Shown in pieces: positions 17,531 through 29,254 of a stretch of DNA of 64,000 nucleotides. The stretch spans positions 45,372,044-45,436,043 of the forward strand of contig OY979717.1 in assembly GCA_963855995.1 (NCBI GenBank). Direction: 5' to 3'. Numbering within the stretch: position 1 is the first letter of the stretch; the number at the start of each line of letters is the position of its first letter. This DNA is from Muricea muricata (Eukaryota; Cnidaria; Anthozoa; Malacalcyonacea; Plexauridae). The notes below the pieces were generated by a model. That model saw nothing but the letters and a program-made list of their open reading frames with translations, made no database searches and was not told the origin of the DNA. The translations under genes were made by a program, and so were the position numbers.

Positions 17531-18404
17531 GTGGCGAAAAGGCGTAATTTCTCCCTGTGTTCCAAGCCTGTTAAAGGCAGCTGAAAAAATAAAACTTAAG
17601 TTTAAATTTAAAAATAGCGTAAACGTTTACTACAAGAACTCAAGGTATAAAATGCATAGGTGCAGGTTCTAAAACCTTTCTGATGTCTCGAGTTCATGCG
17701 AGCCTCATAGAAAAACTAAGGAGAAACTTGTTGGCATATTAGCCTACAAATTTTTTTGAACACGTCGTCCAACATGGAGAAATGACTTAAAGGCAAAAAA
17801 AATAAAATTAAGGTGAAATTGTCCCTCCATATTGTCAGCAGATATGTACTTTTGTGCTCCCTGACTAAATTACCAGACTTTTTCGTTTTAATATTTGCAA
17901 AATGCATAAACTTTAAGAGAGATTAGCAGAGGGATATGAAACAGCGCACATATGGACTATTTACTAATATCACATCAACGCAATTTGATAATTTCAATAC
18001 AACAGTACACAGAACTGTTTAGCTAAATGGTCGACAAAAACTATTCATGATTGTTGATTTCTGCATTCCGTCGAAAAGCAAACAATTATTTTATGTAATT
18101 ATCTATTTCAAACCGCTTGAAAAACAAATTTTTGGGCACATTAAATGGACTAAACACGTTTGACCTTAATTAAAAAAATTGTTTGCACGCGTAAAAAAAC
18201 TTTGTTTTGGCGAGGTGCTGTCTCAATGTCCAATTAACTGGAAAAGTAAGCAGGTCGTTTGATTGAAAGAAAGTCAAAATATTAAAAAAACCCGATCGCC
18301 TTGAGCAAAGCATCGTACAGTCTGTCCCACGCTGTTGTATGGTGAAGTGGTTATATTTGCAGCGGATATCATTTGGCGACGTTCTATAGTTGTATTTCAA
18401 AAAC
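17531..18404. other. Intergenic or upstream region of the vWA gene
   Basis: No recognisable gene or repeat. Open frames on the minus strand (17716-17907, 18170-18460) are without motifs. This segment would contain the promoter of the vWA gene if the exon at 18405 is its first. Confidence 0.4.
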
Positions 18405-21400
18405 ATGGGAAGCTCTCGAGGTGTATTGATTTTATTGGCTTTATTCAGTGCAGTGACCAATGCTCAATCAAACGGTACGTTTTCAATTTTTGTAATTTGT
18501 TTTAGAACATTTTGCCTTGACTACCATTATAGCAAATTATAACAATATGTTATGTCGGTAAGAAATGTCTTCCATTCCATTTGTACTCCAGTATTGAGAT
18601 GTTTTTGAATTCGGAGTCCGTTTTCGAACCGCTTGATACAGGAACAATTGCAAACATTTCAATTAGAGACAAGTTCTAAAAAGAGACGTTAGGTACTCGA
18701 AAGGATGATGGAAAATATGTCCCCATGGATTTTATACTAGAAAAATTAAATAAATGGATGTTTCCTGCGTGATTGCATTATATTTGTCCAAGAATCGAAA
18801 ACTATGTAGCGTATATATCTGGGGTGGATCCAGCAGTATTTTTTTAGGGAGGTGCCGGGTGAGTCGAGTGGCGAAGGCGCGAGGGCCCTAGGGGGGGGGG
18901 GGGTCCGGAGTATTCCCCGCTGAAAATTTCGAAAATTAGAGCCCCAGAAATACCATTTTCTGCAATTTGAACATTGAATTATGAGCTTCAGCTTCACTCA
19001 AAAAAAGGAAAAGCCTGTAAGCCTGGCCATGTAAGCCTGGCCATGTAAGCCTGGCCACAAAATGACTGGACAAATACAGCACGCTTACATGAAGTACAAG
19101 CAATATTGAAAAGTTAAAATGGCGACGAATGTGGATTTTTAACACACAGCTAAAAATGAACAATTTGTTCTGGGCTGATGAAAACAGCATTGAACAATGT
19201 TTTGCTGCCCACATTGTCCAAGGTTGTCAACAGTACTGTTCAACATTGTTACACCTGATTGCAGGCTTGTTCAGGCTCAACAATACTGAACAATATTGTT
19301 GACAACCTTGAACAATGTGGGCAGCAAAACATTGTTCAATGCTGTTTTCATCAGCCCAGAACAGGTTGTTTATTTTTTGCTGTGTATAAAACAAGATGCT
19401 CTATGGGCGTTTACTCGCTGGGGCTTGTACTGAAATGGTTATGTGAGATATTGATCTGAGCACAGTTTCTACTTACTATGATCTGAGATTCAACGTTCAG
19501 ATTTCAGAGCAAAATGGTTGTCAGAAGTATTAAACATAAACTGGCAAATCTGGCACAACTTGCTTGATTTTCGTAAATAGGCTATTTTTCAATGATAAGC
19601 CTCGACGAGTGGCCTTTAGTATAATATAAAACGATTTCTTTGTTTATATTTGAGCGTTTTTGATTGATGTTTAACCATCTTTTAATTTCTCTTTTCAATA
19701 TTGAGTACTTAAAATGATGGGCATTTACTGAGATTATAGTAATACTGATTTTTTGCACCCCCTTGCACCCCTGTTGATCAAGACCAACAGGGGTGCACAC
19801 CCTTGTGCACCCCTCACTTAAATCCACCCCTGGTATATATGACATAATTTTTCTGTTTACTGGTACATAAGTGTAAACTGAAAGTGCTTCTGAAAGTGAA
19901 ACGTGTGGATAACTGGAGGCCAACAGCTATTCTTCATATTATACTGTAACTCTTATAACTCTTATCTAGCTACTGCATGCATCTGTATACTGTTGCAAAT
20001 ATAATTTAAGTGCAAATTACGGAACTAATACAGAAGGAACAAGCTAGCTTGTTTTTACATTTGTTTTGAAGCCATGCAGTCTTTCATATATTCCATAGAT
20101 TTAAGCTTTCACCACTTAATAGCAATTTAGTTCATCACACTCACAGCGTGATTCGCTAAGTTCGATTGTTATTACCGAATAAAATAAAAAAATTCGTCAA
20201 GAATGATGTCCGTCCGAATACGTGAATAGTTAATATGGGCACAAAGCGAGCGGGAAAGATACACTTACACCTATACCGGATGTATAAAAACGGAACAAAT
20301 TTAAAATCGCTCTTAAACATTTTAATTAAAAAATTGGTAGTAATAATGTAAAAAAGTCACCCACATGGTTTTTATGACGAACGTTAATTTCACTAGTAAC
20401 TTCCAGCACGCAGTATTCGTTGGAATTTCCCTCATTCCAACTTTGAATAGTAGGATGAAATTTCAGAAAATGTGTATCTGTCGTAAACTTCTCTGAACGA
20501 AACCATCGCTATGAACTTTTTATATCAGACAGTTTTTTTTGCGTTTTTGATATTTTTATCCATTTGAAGTTATACGTTTTATTCTTGCTCCAGACAAGTG
20601 CGTAAAAGATATCATTGTTCTTCTCGACACGTCAGCATCAGTTGGCGAATACAACTTTGAAACGAAAATTAAACCATTTTTGAAGAAACTTGAAAGGAAT
20701 CCAGATCTAAATGTTTCCCCGCTGGGTACGCATATCGCTATCTTGGCATTCAGTTCCTCAGAGCAGACCAAGCTACTTCTCTCTTTGGACGACGGTTATG
20801 GTGAAAAATACCGCCAGACCGTAAATGGTTCTCGTTGGAGCAGTATCAGTGGTGGTTATACAAGAACAGACTTGGGTTTAAAATGGCTGGTGAGGTGTGT
20901 ATTGACGTGAATTACAGAACTCAAAGAACATTGACATAATATCGGTCAGATAAGTTAAATAATTGCCTAGTAAAAAATATAGTAACTTTTGTACGCAATC
21001 TTCATACAGTCATGTAATTTAGTTTATCAGCTGAAAGGGCGCACTAATTTATTTAAATTTCATTATAATTAGACTGCTGTAGGACACGTGCTTCTCCATA
21101 AATGATTTAATATTATTTTAAATCTGTTGATATTCGCTGAATTTCACTCCAAGTATTAATCCTTGTCAGATATTTAAAGACCGTAGTCCACTGAACTACC
21201 GCACTAGTTATGATGACGTTATTCTGTTAATCACGGATGGAGAACCTACCAGTGCTGTTCCTATGAACGTGAAAAACAAAGCCATTGACGAGGCACAGAA
21301 GATAAAAGATAAAGGGGTGCTTGTTATTGGATTGGGTGTTGGCAATGTCAACATGCAAACACTAGAAGCTATTTCCAGCCCAGGGGAAGCAGTAATGGCT

Positions 21401-21499
21401 ACAATTGAGAAAATTCACGAGAAAATGGAAGAAATTGTTTCTGGCTCTTGTAAACCAATTCTCCCTGCTACAGGTACACTGCAACAAAAGCATGTGTAG
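18405..21499 (+). CDS. Secreted von Willebrand factor type A domain protein
   Basis: Exons 18405-18474, 20594-20889 and 21170-21473 (or to the stop at 21499) join in frame. Exon 1 encodes a signal peptide (MGSSRGVLILLALFSAVTNA, then QSN) and ends in phase 1. Exon 2 begins DKCVKDIIVLLDTSASVGEY with the MIDAS DxSxS motif and contains the MIDAS threonine in GGYTRTD. Exon 3 supplies the third MIDAS element (VILLITDGEP), the hydrophobic strand GVLVIGLGVG, and ends EIVSGSCKPILPAT. The first and last cysteines (DKC, GSC) probably bracket the domain. Such domains bind metal-dependent protein ligands in extracellular matrix or adhesion proteins. The last exon ends at CAG|GTACAC, exactly where a MITE begins (21475). 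Reading through gives a nine-residue tail and a stop; otherwise further exons exist that I could not find. Confidence 0.8.
18819..19832. mobile_element. Non-autonomous hAT-like element, 1.0 kb, perfect 8-bp target duplication
   Basis: Ends CTGGGGTGGATCCAG and TAAATCCACCCCTG are inverted. GTATATAT flanks both sides (18811-18818 and 19833-19840). An 8-bp duplication with C(A/T)GGGG(T)GGAT ends is typical of hAT. It lies in the first intron of the vWA gene. It contains a 13-bp G run (about 18890-18902), repeated TAAGCCTGGCCATG units (19017-19060), and a nested palindromic element. Confidence 0.8.
19142..19387. mobile_element. Nested palindromic MITE of about 245 bp
   Basis: Arms begin ACACAGCTAAAAATGAACAA and, in reverse, ACACAGCAAAAAATAAACAA. 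They continue through TTCTGGGCTGATGAAAACAG and CATTGTTCAA-type repeats almost to the centre at about 19260. The element is inside the hAT-like element at 18819. Confidence 0.75.
19841..20593. other. Intron sequence of the vWA gene
   Basis: No coding segment recognised. Contains a transposon-like end (CCGGATGTATAAAAACGGAA, about 20276-20295) resembling the termini of the foldback element at 8458. Confidence 0.45.
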
Positions 21500-21877
21500 T
21501 TTCAACTCAAATTTTTGCGTAAAAATGCGTCCACAATAACACCTAAATTGTGTGTAAAAAAAACTCAAATATTTGAGTAAAACAGAATGCGTCCACAGTG
21601 ACACCTGAAATGCGAGTAAACTGAAAAGTTTACTCGCCATGCGTAGAATAAAATGTTTACTCAAATAGGCGAGTTAAATAACTCAATTTTTTGAGTAAAA
21701 CAAAATGCGTCCACAGTGACACCTAAAACGCGAGTAAATAGAGATTTTTACTCACTGTGCGTGAAATATCGGTCTTACTCAAAACGATGAGTCAAAACAA
21801 CTCAAATCAGCGTGTAAGGATTACTCAAATTTGTGAGTAAACCTCGAACACGAGTATATATACAAAAGCATTGTGCT
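21475..21877. mobile_element. MITE made of GAGTAA/TTACTC palindromes
   Basis: Begins TACACTGCAACAAAAGCATG, matching in reverse the right end of the related element at 25912 (AAAAATGCATTTTTTGCAGTGTA in part). The body is a run of short motifs such as GCGAGTAAA, TTTACTC and ACTCAAATTTGTGAGTAA. Its first base follows the donor-like G of vWA exon 3 directly. The right limit is approximate. Confidence 0.6.
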
Positions 21878-21990
21878 ATCATAAACAAAAATAGATTGTA
21901 TTGATAACTAATTATACAAATTGAAGTTTAAGTGTGTGAATTGTAAGTCACTTTAATATAGTGTCACTCTTATATATATTATGCATGATC

Positions 21991-24530
21991 TCAGATCGCG
22001 CCGTCGCTAACGGTTTCGCACTCGTTAGCAGGTGCCAGCTTATTGGAAAGATGTCCTATATTATTGATAAATGTCATTACGCAGGTAGGTAACTTCCCAG
22101 AATCAGAAATGATGAAAAGACGTCTCTGCATATAAATAAATAAATTTTTTAAGAATTTCGGGTACTCTATCATGAATATATAGTAGCACGCGAACAAAGG
22201 CACAACAGCTTCGACGATTCTTCCTTCGACTTTGAATAGGACTTGGTAGTCTGCCACAATGTACAAGTTCGAAATTGCGTCTAAAGTGCCACACGCAAAG
22301 ATAACTGGAAAAGGCGATGAATCGTTCTTATCCGAGTGAATAGTAGTTTCCATATCTTCATCTTCCTATATAGATAAATAATAAAATTATATTTCGGGTA
22401 TTAATTCGAAAATTACATAAACTTACCGAGTAACAAAATAATCAAATAATATTTTGTATAATCTATCAATTTGCGAATTATACATTATAAACATACCGAA
22501 AAAAAACGAATGAATTCTCTATGCTCGATTTTGTTCTTCTTTTGCGGCAGCGGGAAAGGCAACGCCACCAGAGCCGTTTCGACAACTTCATCTACATGTA
22601 TATATACAAATAAATATATAATTATATATAATATCTATGTATCATTAATTGCACTGCATGTATTCATGAATGCACTAGATTGGACCTTTACCTTGACGGA
22701 ACCGACATTTGTTTGTACATGCGCACAAAACTTACCTAATGAACCAAGGGATTATTAGGGATTATTCATGCACTACATATAGGAGAATGAACTTCCTATC
22801 AGTAATACTGCATGGTAGACCTGATCATGCATTTATATATATTTCTATACAAGTCCCCAATATCAGGCCGCCAAGCTAAGTCAGCTACCAGAGAGGGGTG
22901 CCGACGAAAGGCCGCTTGTGGCGACACTTGCTGCAGCAACACTTTAAAGTGCAAGAATATAGAAATATACATTGTTAAAAAATAGCAGTGATATACTCTG
23001 TGATATAAAAAATCTCAATAAACTTCATGATTATTGCATATACATGCACTATATATAGGAGAATAAACTTTCTATCAGTAATACTGCATGGTAGCCCTGT
23101 TCATGCATTTATATATATTTCTATACAAGTCCCCAATCTCAGGCCGCCAAGCTAAGTCAGGTACCAGAGAGGGGTGCCGGCGAAAGGCCGCTTGTGTCGA
23201 CACTTGCACAGCAACACTTTAAAGTGCAAGAATATAGAAATATACATTGCTAAAAAATAGCAGTGATATACTCTGTGATATAAAAAATCTCAATAAACTT
23301 CATGATTATTGCATATACATGCACTATATATAGGAGAATAAACTTTCTATCAGTAATACTGCATGGTAGCCCTGTTCATGCATTTATATATATTTCTATA
23401 CAAGTAACGCTCGTACCTGCATTATAGGGGGATAAACTTTCTGGTTAGTGATTATACTGAAACAATTTTTCGCGCATGCCGCATTGTATATATTTATTGA
23501 AAATCATATTTTATTTTACAGATACCGTCTTTTTATAACTTGCGTTTTGGTCAAAGTTCAATAGTTTAGAGTATCACATTAGATCCATTTAGATGTCAAA
23601 AAATGCGACGATCAGTTTAAGCCTGACGGAAATGACGCATAAAACGCGGCTATAGTAAGGTTTTCAGTATCAGTCTCTTATACTAGCGGGAGAATTACAT
23701 TTTGCTTTACTTTGCTGGAAAAAATTAGTTACATTAATTCCAAAACACTTACATCTCGTTTGGATGGTCGTAATTGTCACTACGTTCGTCGTCATCTTCG
23801 CTATCTTCCGGCATTTTTCTCTTTCCTTGAGTCTCGGTCACACGAAAAGATTTCAGCTCCTCCAATGCTTTGAGAAATCTCATTATCTGGCCTATTTTTT
23901 AACTAACGCCTCGCCATCGATTCCGTTATCTATGACACAAAATAAGGTATTGCAAAATGCGGTAAATATTAAACGCAATGGAAACATGGTGGTATAAAGA
24001 TATTGCATTACAAAGGCATGCGTTTGGTAGGTTTGAACTTCGAACCACATGTAACCGACAGCGCACGCCAGTTTTTTCCTACTAATTGAAATAATAATTA
24101 TGTAAATTTTTAGGACAGCTGATCTACGCTGCAATATAGAAAAGAGTGTAAAGACGATCAGCGCAGCATGTAAACTTTGATTTGACTGTTAGTAAATGCC
24201 TGCGTCATGTAGATCAGTTGAAATGCTACAGTGCGTGCTTTTTGGCCTTTTTGTAAACTTAACACTGTATGAATGTGCTTTGAACAAACTGTTATTAGTA
24301 CTGGCAATCCTGAAAGGTTTATAAAAATGCCAAGTTCCTAAATAGCAAAGCAAATCGAATGAGCCACAATCAACTGTATTCAGACGGCCGCCGGCACGAC
24401 ATGAACCGCGTTGTTATTTGTTCATTAGTAAACCGAAAATAATCTTCACAATACCTTCATACTCTTCGCAATAATCTTCAAAACCTTTCTTCACTAACCA
24501 AGCCTTCTCGTCTCGCACAGTCTCTACCAT
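21991..24530 (-). CDS. Three-exon protein with SAMD3-like (transposon-linked) C-terminal domain
   Basis: Exons 24530-24455 (25 codons plus 1 nt), 22591-22497 (95 nt) and 22365-21991 join in frame with GT/AG borders. They give about 181 aa. Exon 1: MVETVRDEKAWLVKKGFEDY, then CEEYE. Exon 2 is basic with LPFPLPQKKNK. Exon 3 opens with acidic EDEDMET and continues FPVIFACGTLDAISNLYIVA, GRIVEAVVPLFACYYIFMIE, YPKFLKNLFIYMQRRLFII. That pattern resembles the C-terminus of SAMD3-like proteins common in fish and corals; the similarity is from memory. Function is unknown and it may be transposon-derived. Another open segment at about 23886-23757 on this strand (MRFLKALEELKSF..., MPEDSEDDDERSDNYDHPNE, donor AT|GTAAGTG) is in the wrong phase for exon 2 but could be an alternative first exon. 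A 275-bp tandem repeat fills part of intron 1. Confidence 0.6.
22768..23406. repeat. 275-bp tandem repeat, about 2.3 copies
   Basis: Units start at 22768, 23043 and 23318 with CATGCACTA(C/T)ATATAGGAG and are nearly identical. Each full unit has a GC-rich core (GGCCGCCAAGCTAAGTCAGG to GGCCGCTTGTG). The core can fold: GGTACC pairs with GGTGCC across AGAGAGG, enclosed by CGCCAAGC with GCTTGTGGCG. It lies in the first intron of the SAMD3-like gene. Confidence 0.9.
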
Positions 24531-25339
24531 CTTCGACGTAAAATATAATGAAGTTTTTGTGGTGTAAGACACTCCGTATTCGGCGCCGATAGTTCAAAAC
24601 TGACCACAGGCGTGTGCATCAAATGAAGTTTGAACTGCCCGCGCGGCGATTCACGTCATATTACGTCTTATTCTAATGCGCAAATAATGCAACGATTAGC
24701 TGGGATTAAGACCGGATATCATATGTTTACTGTTGGCAAATATACCAACTGGTGCCATTGATAAACAATTTGTGCAAAAAACGGGATTTTTAAAAGTCTT
24801 CTAACTTTCCAACAGCTAGTCGTAAAAATAAATATCTACAACTTGCATAGAACCATAAACAATAAGTTCATATGAGTTCCTACCAATGAGTTCATATTAG
24901 AGCAGATTTGAGGCTCCACGTACATGGGATGATCAGTAAAGAATTTGCAAATTATATATCACCAATAAACTCAAATTATTTAGTTTATAGTGACATCATT
25001 TCAAACCTTCGACATAGCGAAGAATAAAAGGCTGAAAGTCTAATGCATAACTCAAGATATTGTACAATATTTAATTGTATATATAGGGGAGGGAAAATTG
25101 TTAGCAATTATATTCTTTATACATCTATATACAATGAACCGCCTGAAAATTTTGTCATGGTATATATGCAAATATATGATGCTGTGTTTAAATACACTAA
25201 TAGGGCGCGCTGTTACTTGATGTAACTATTCTTGCAACTTTCAATGCAATTCTGACTTGTATAGGCCGATTCCATAGCGCCTTGACTCAATTATTTTTTG
25301 AAGAATGAATAACTATATAGCCTGGCTTCGCCATGCATT
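24531..25339. other. Upstream of the SAMD3-like gene; nothing recognised
   Basis: No repeats or coding segments recognised. The open frame 25043-25225 is low-complexity. The promoter of the minus-strand gene would be near 24530-24700. Confidence 0.4.
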
Positions 25340-25912
25340 GGTGAGAATTTACTCTTAATATTATTTACTCTTCATAAATAAAGGAAATCCATTTTACTCA
25401 AAAGTTCGAACTTTACTCAAGATTGTGAGTAAAAAAATACAAAGCAACGCTTTGAGTAAATTTACTCATTCATATTCGCCTAAATGATAGTATTTACTCA
25501 AGCGAATGAGTAAAGCACGCATTCTCAAAAAAATACTCAAAGTTACTTAGATGTTGAGTAACTTGACACGTTTACGCACGATGTGTAACGTTTTGCATTT
25601 ACACATCTTTGAGTAAAATTATCCATATTTACTTTTCGTAAGAGTAGAAAATACATTTTACTCAAAAGACAGAACTTTACTCAAGAGTTGTGAGTAAAAA
25701 AACACAACGTGACCGTTTCAGTAAATTTACTCATCATTTTTTGCGTAAATAATAGCTAATATTTACTCAAGTTGGTTTACTCAGGTCTTTGCGTTAACGC
25801 TTTTACTCAATACAATTGAGTAATATTACACTTGAAATGAGTAAACCAAGCATGTTACTCAAAAATATGTGTTAAAATAACTCAAGTCCAAAAATGCATT
25901 TTTTGCAGTGTA
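25340..25912. mobile_element. MITE made of GAGTAA/TTACTC palindromes, larger copy
   Basis: About 570 bp of alternating TTTACTCAA / TTGAGTAAA motifs (for example ATGAGTAAAGC and TTTACTCAAGTTG). It ends with AAAATGCATTTTTTGCAGTG then TA, the inverted form of the start of the element at 21475. The left boundary is uncertain. Confidence 0.6.
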
Positions 25913-26456
25913 TGATTGGCTGGCTATTTACGACGTTTCAAAATTCAAGATTCGACAATGCCGAAACCTAGTATGCATTTTAGAGTTTATAAATAGTTTA
26001 TAATAGTTTCAAAATTAAATAAGAAAAATTCACTGCAATACGAAATTGGTCCAAAAGAGCGAATTTTCCCGAACACTGCACTCAAAAATTTGGTCTTGTA
26101 CACAGATCATGACGCATCGCTAAATCTCGACTTTACACCGTTAACAATAATGCAATGCTGACTATATAGTACTTAAAAACTCAATAATTCTTGAGCAAAA
26201 CATAGAGGGAATCATATGCATGACATGAGTCTTTATAAGGGTGTATAAAAAAAGTAAACAATTTTGAAATGGTCCTCAACCTTGCGATGCGCCTTGAAGG
26301 ATCAAGTTTTTTATAAATATACATTGCTTGGGTACTTGTGATGTTGAATAAACGAAAATATTCTGAAATTCAAATGTTTTAAACCCAGGGGGGGGGGGGG
26401 GGGAAAGGATTTTTAACACATTAAAAGTGGATTGCGCACGAAGTTTAATTGCTTAA

Positions 26457-26912
26457 AGGGAAATGGCAGCAAAAATTTTTATTGTCTCATTTGAAAGAGA
26501 CTCTAAAATAGTATGTAGAAGCCTATTGCAAAATTTGTATTTCTAACCTTATTAACAATGTTTTGGTGACGTCACAACGGGGATAAGCCATTCAAAGCTT
26601 CTCGATCCTAAATACCTACCACCAATAGAATATTTGTGACACCTTTTCAGTGCTTGCTGAAATCTGAAACACTTAACTTGTGTGTGGTTATCGGAGAAGA
26701 TTGATCATTTTGTCGTAAGAAAAAAATTGCGTCACCCCAGTTGTGACGTATCATGCATATCTACAAATATCCAAGATGGTGGACAACTAAAGATTTCAAG
26801 TCAAAATATCTAACCAAATAGGGCAGATATAAAAATTCTGTAATAGACTTCTATATATTGTTTTGGAGTCTTTTTCAAATAAGACGTTAAAAAATTTTGT
26901 TGCCATTTCCCT
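26457..26912. mobile_element. TTAA-flanked MITE, 456 bp
   Basis: Ends AGGGAAATGGCAGCAAAAAT and ATTTTGTTGCCATTTCCCT are inverted, with TTAA immediately outside both (26453-26456 and 26913-26916). Inverted matching extends to GAAAGAGACTC / GAGTCTTTTTC. The TTAA duplication suggests a piggyBac- or Sola3-type source. A 16-bp G run lies just left of it (26388-26403). Confidence 0.78.
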
Positions 26913-27681
26913 TTAAAAGTACGTGTTGGTAGGTTGAGTTGGTATACCTTAGGTAGAAAATACCTTAAGTGTTTTATTGTTGTGCAAAATTTCAAGAAAT
27001 TTGATTGAGTTTAAGCCCTTCAAAACGTAGAGCGAACGTATATTCTTCTGAATAAGAATGGTTTTGTTTTAAAGAAAAGTTCTAATTTAATTAAATGTAT
27101 CTATGCAAGGTGTATGCAAATTAGGTAAATGCAGGAACCATGCTGATTTTGCTAAAAATACGAAATTTTGTTTCGAACGGCTTAGACTCAAGCAAATTTT
27201 CAGAAATTTTGTACAGCAATACACCACCCGACAAATTTTTAATCTACCAAGTATGCGCAAGGCATATTTAACTTGTCGCAAAAGACACAACTCCCTGGGT
27301 ATTGAAGTTTTAAATTTCTCATTTTTTTTGTTGATTAAGTACCAAAGCAATCTATTTTATTTAAAAACTTCGTATACATTGAGGCGCTTCCCGAAATAGA
27401 GAGCAGTTTCAGTTTTGTCTACCTTTTTAAACACCCAGACCAATATATGATAAAGCATATGTGCACTTTCACAAAATTTTTCTCGGCTTATACAACATCT
27501 TTTGCAAACAAACTGACAAGGTGGGTATAAAATGAATCCCGATCGTTTCTAAGCTATTTAAAGTACTCGTGCTATTTGATGTAATTCGTGCTTTATCAGG
27601 TATAAAATGCTCGACTGCGCCTCGCGAGCACTACTGATCGTAAATTAACTAGTACGCTGGAGACATGAGCACAATTATAAC

Positions 27682-29254
27682 TACACTGCGACTCACGATA
27701 TTAGTTTTATAAGATATTTATGCCGTACGTATTCAAAATGAGAACTGCTATTCATTAAAACTTACGAGCATCAAAACAAAGTTGTGAGAAAATCTTTACG
27801 ATGTTCATATTTGAAGTTAGTCACATGACTTAAAAAATATGGCGCTGTTCCATATTTGAGGCAGACCACGCTATTAGTTTTAAAAATATGATAACACGAC
27901 AGGACGTCGTTTTTAACTTAATTGGAAGTGGAAACGACATTCTTTAACCAAAAACAGCATATAGGTAACAATAAGAGAATGTTTTAGCTAGAAAGTAAAC
28001 GAACTTAGTGTCATAGTTGAAAGATTTTTCAAAGATTACGTGGAACGGTGGAAAAGAGGGATTCTGGATTTCTAAAATGAATAAGAATGGGAGGTGTTGG
28101 GCGTTTGAAGGAGAACTGTTCGTAAATTATCATGATCAACGTCTATCAACATTTTGAGAAAGTTTGCTTTGCCAAATATCTTCAAAACTAGCAATGATGA
28201 ATTCCTGGTAAGCAGTAATAATTCTAAAAGTACCTCCACTGGTGTCGTGGAATAATTGTTTGGAACTGCATTGAGGCAAAAAAATGCTTGAGAGCACAAC
28301 GGAAGTCTGTCCTTTTGACGGGCATGATAAAGCTTGGAAAATGCATACATGGGTTATATTGATATTCAATGATGGTATGGGGCCGGCGAGCCTAAGGAGT
28401 CAACAAAAAAGTGGTAAAGTAAACGAGTTCTGCTGGTAACAGCGGAAATAGGGATCAGAGGTCTCTTTGCACATTTAGGCACATATGAAGACATGTTTGT
28501 TGCTAATAATACAGATCTAAATGATCGTTCTACCACTTCTTTGGCAGGTACCTGAAACCTTTCATCTGAAGTTCCTTTTCCGAGCATTAGGGCATTATCA
28601 TGTTGATCTCGACTTGTCTGTCTCGACCTGTTGTGCTTTCATGCACTTTTCGCTTAATCCAGTTTCAAACATTTTATCCATGACAGTAGTTAAGGTATAT
28701 TTTTAGAACCAGTATTGCTTACCAGGAATCCATTATTGCTAGTTTTGAGGATATTTGGCAAAGCATACTTTCTCAAAATGTTGATAGACGTTGATCATGA
28801 TAATTTACGAACAGTTCTCCTTCAAACGCCTAATACCTCCCATTCTTATCCATTTTAGAAATCCAGATCGAATCTCTCTTTTCCACCATTCTACGTAATC
28901 TTTGAAAAATCCTTCAACTATGACACTAAGTTCGTTTACTTTCTAGCTAAAACATTCTCTTTTTGTCACCTATGCTGTTTTTGGTTAAAGAATGTCGTTT
29001 CCACTTCCAATTAAGTTAAAAACGACGTCCTGTCGTGTTATCATATTTTTAGAACTAATAGCGTGGTCCGCCTCAAATATGGAACAGCGCCATATTTTTT
29101 CAGTCATGTGACTAACATCAAATATCAACATCGTAAAGATCTTCTCACAACTTTGTTTTGATGCTCGTTATAAGTTTTAATGAATAGCAATGCTCATTTT
29201 GAATACGTACGACATAAATATCTTATAAAACTAATATCGTGAGTCGCAATGTAA
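27682..29254. mobile_element. Foldback element of about 1.57 kb with ~550-bp arms
   Basis: The left arm (27682-28230) and right arm (28700-29254) are reverse complements at high identity, for example ATATTAGTTTTATAAGATAT at the outer end and TTGGTTAAAGAATGTCG inside. The roughly 450-bp centre and the left arm carry minus-strand open frames: 28366-28587, ...VVERSFRSVLLATNMSSYV...; 28072-28350, ...KLYHARQKDRLPLCSQAFF.... They read like one decayed protein, but no family is recognised. Confidence 0.75.

Noticed and set aside
17445-17672. Plus-strand frame over the DIRS remnant
   Set aside because: Shadow of the minus-strand RNase H tail.
22870-22930. Hammerhead or twister ribozyme in the tandem repeat core
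   Set aside because: CGAAAGG is present but no CTGANGA box or twister core was found in either unit.
22768-23406. CRISPR-like array
   Set aside because: Units are 275 bp, contiguous and near-identical throughout, without spacers. This is a eukaryotic tandem repeat.
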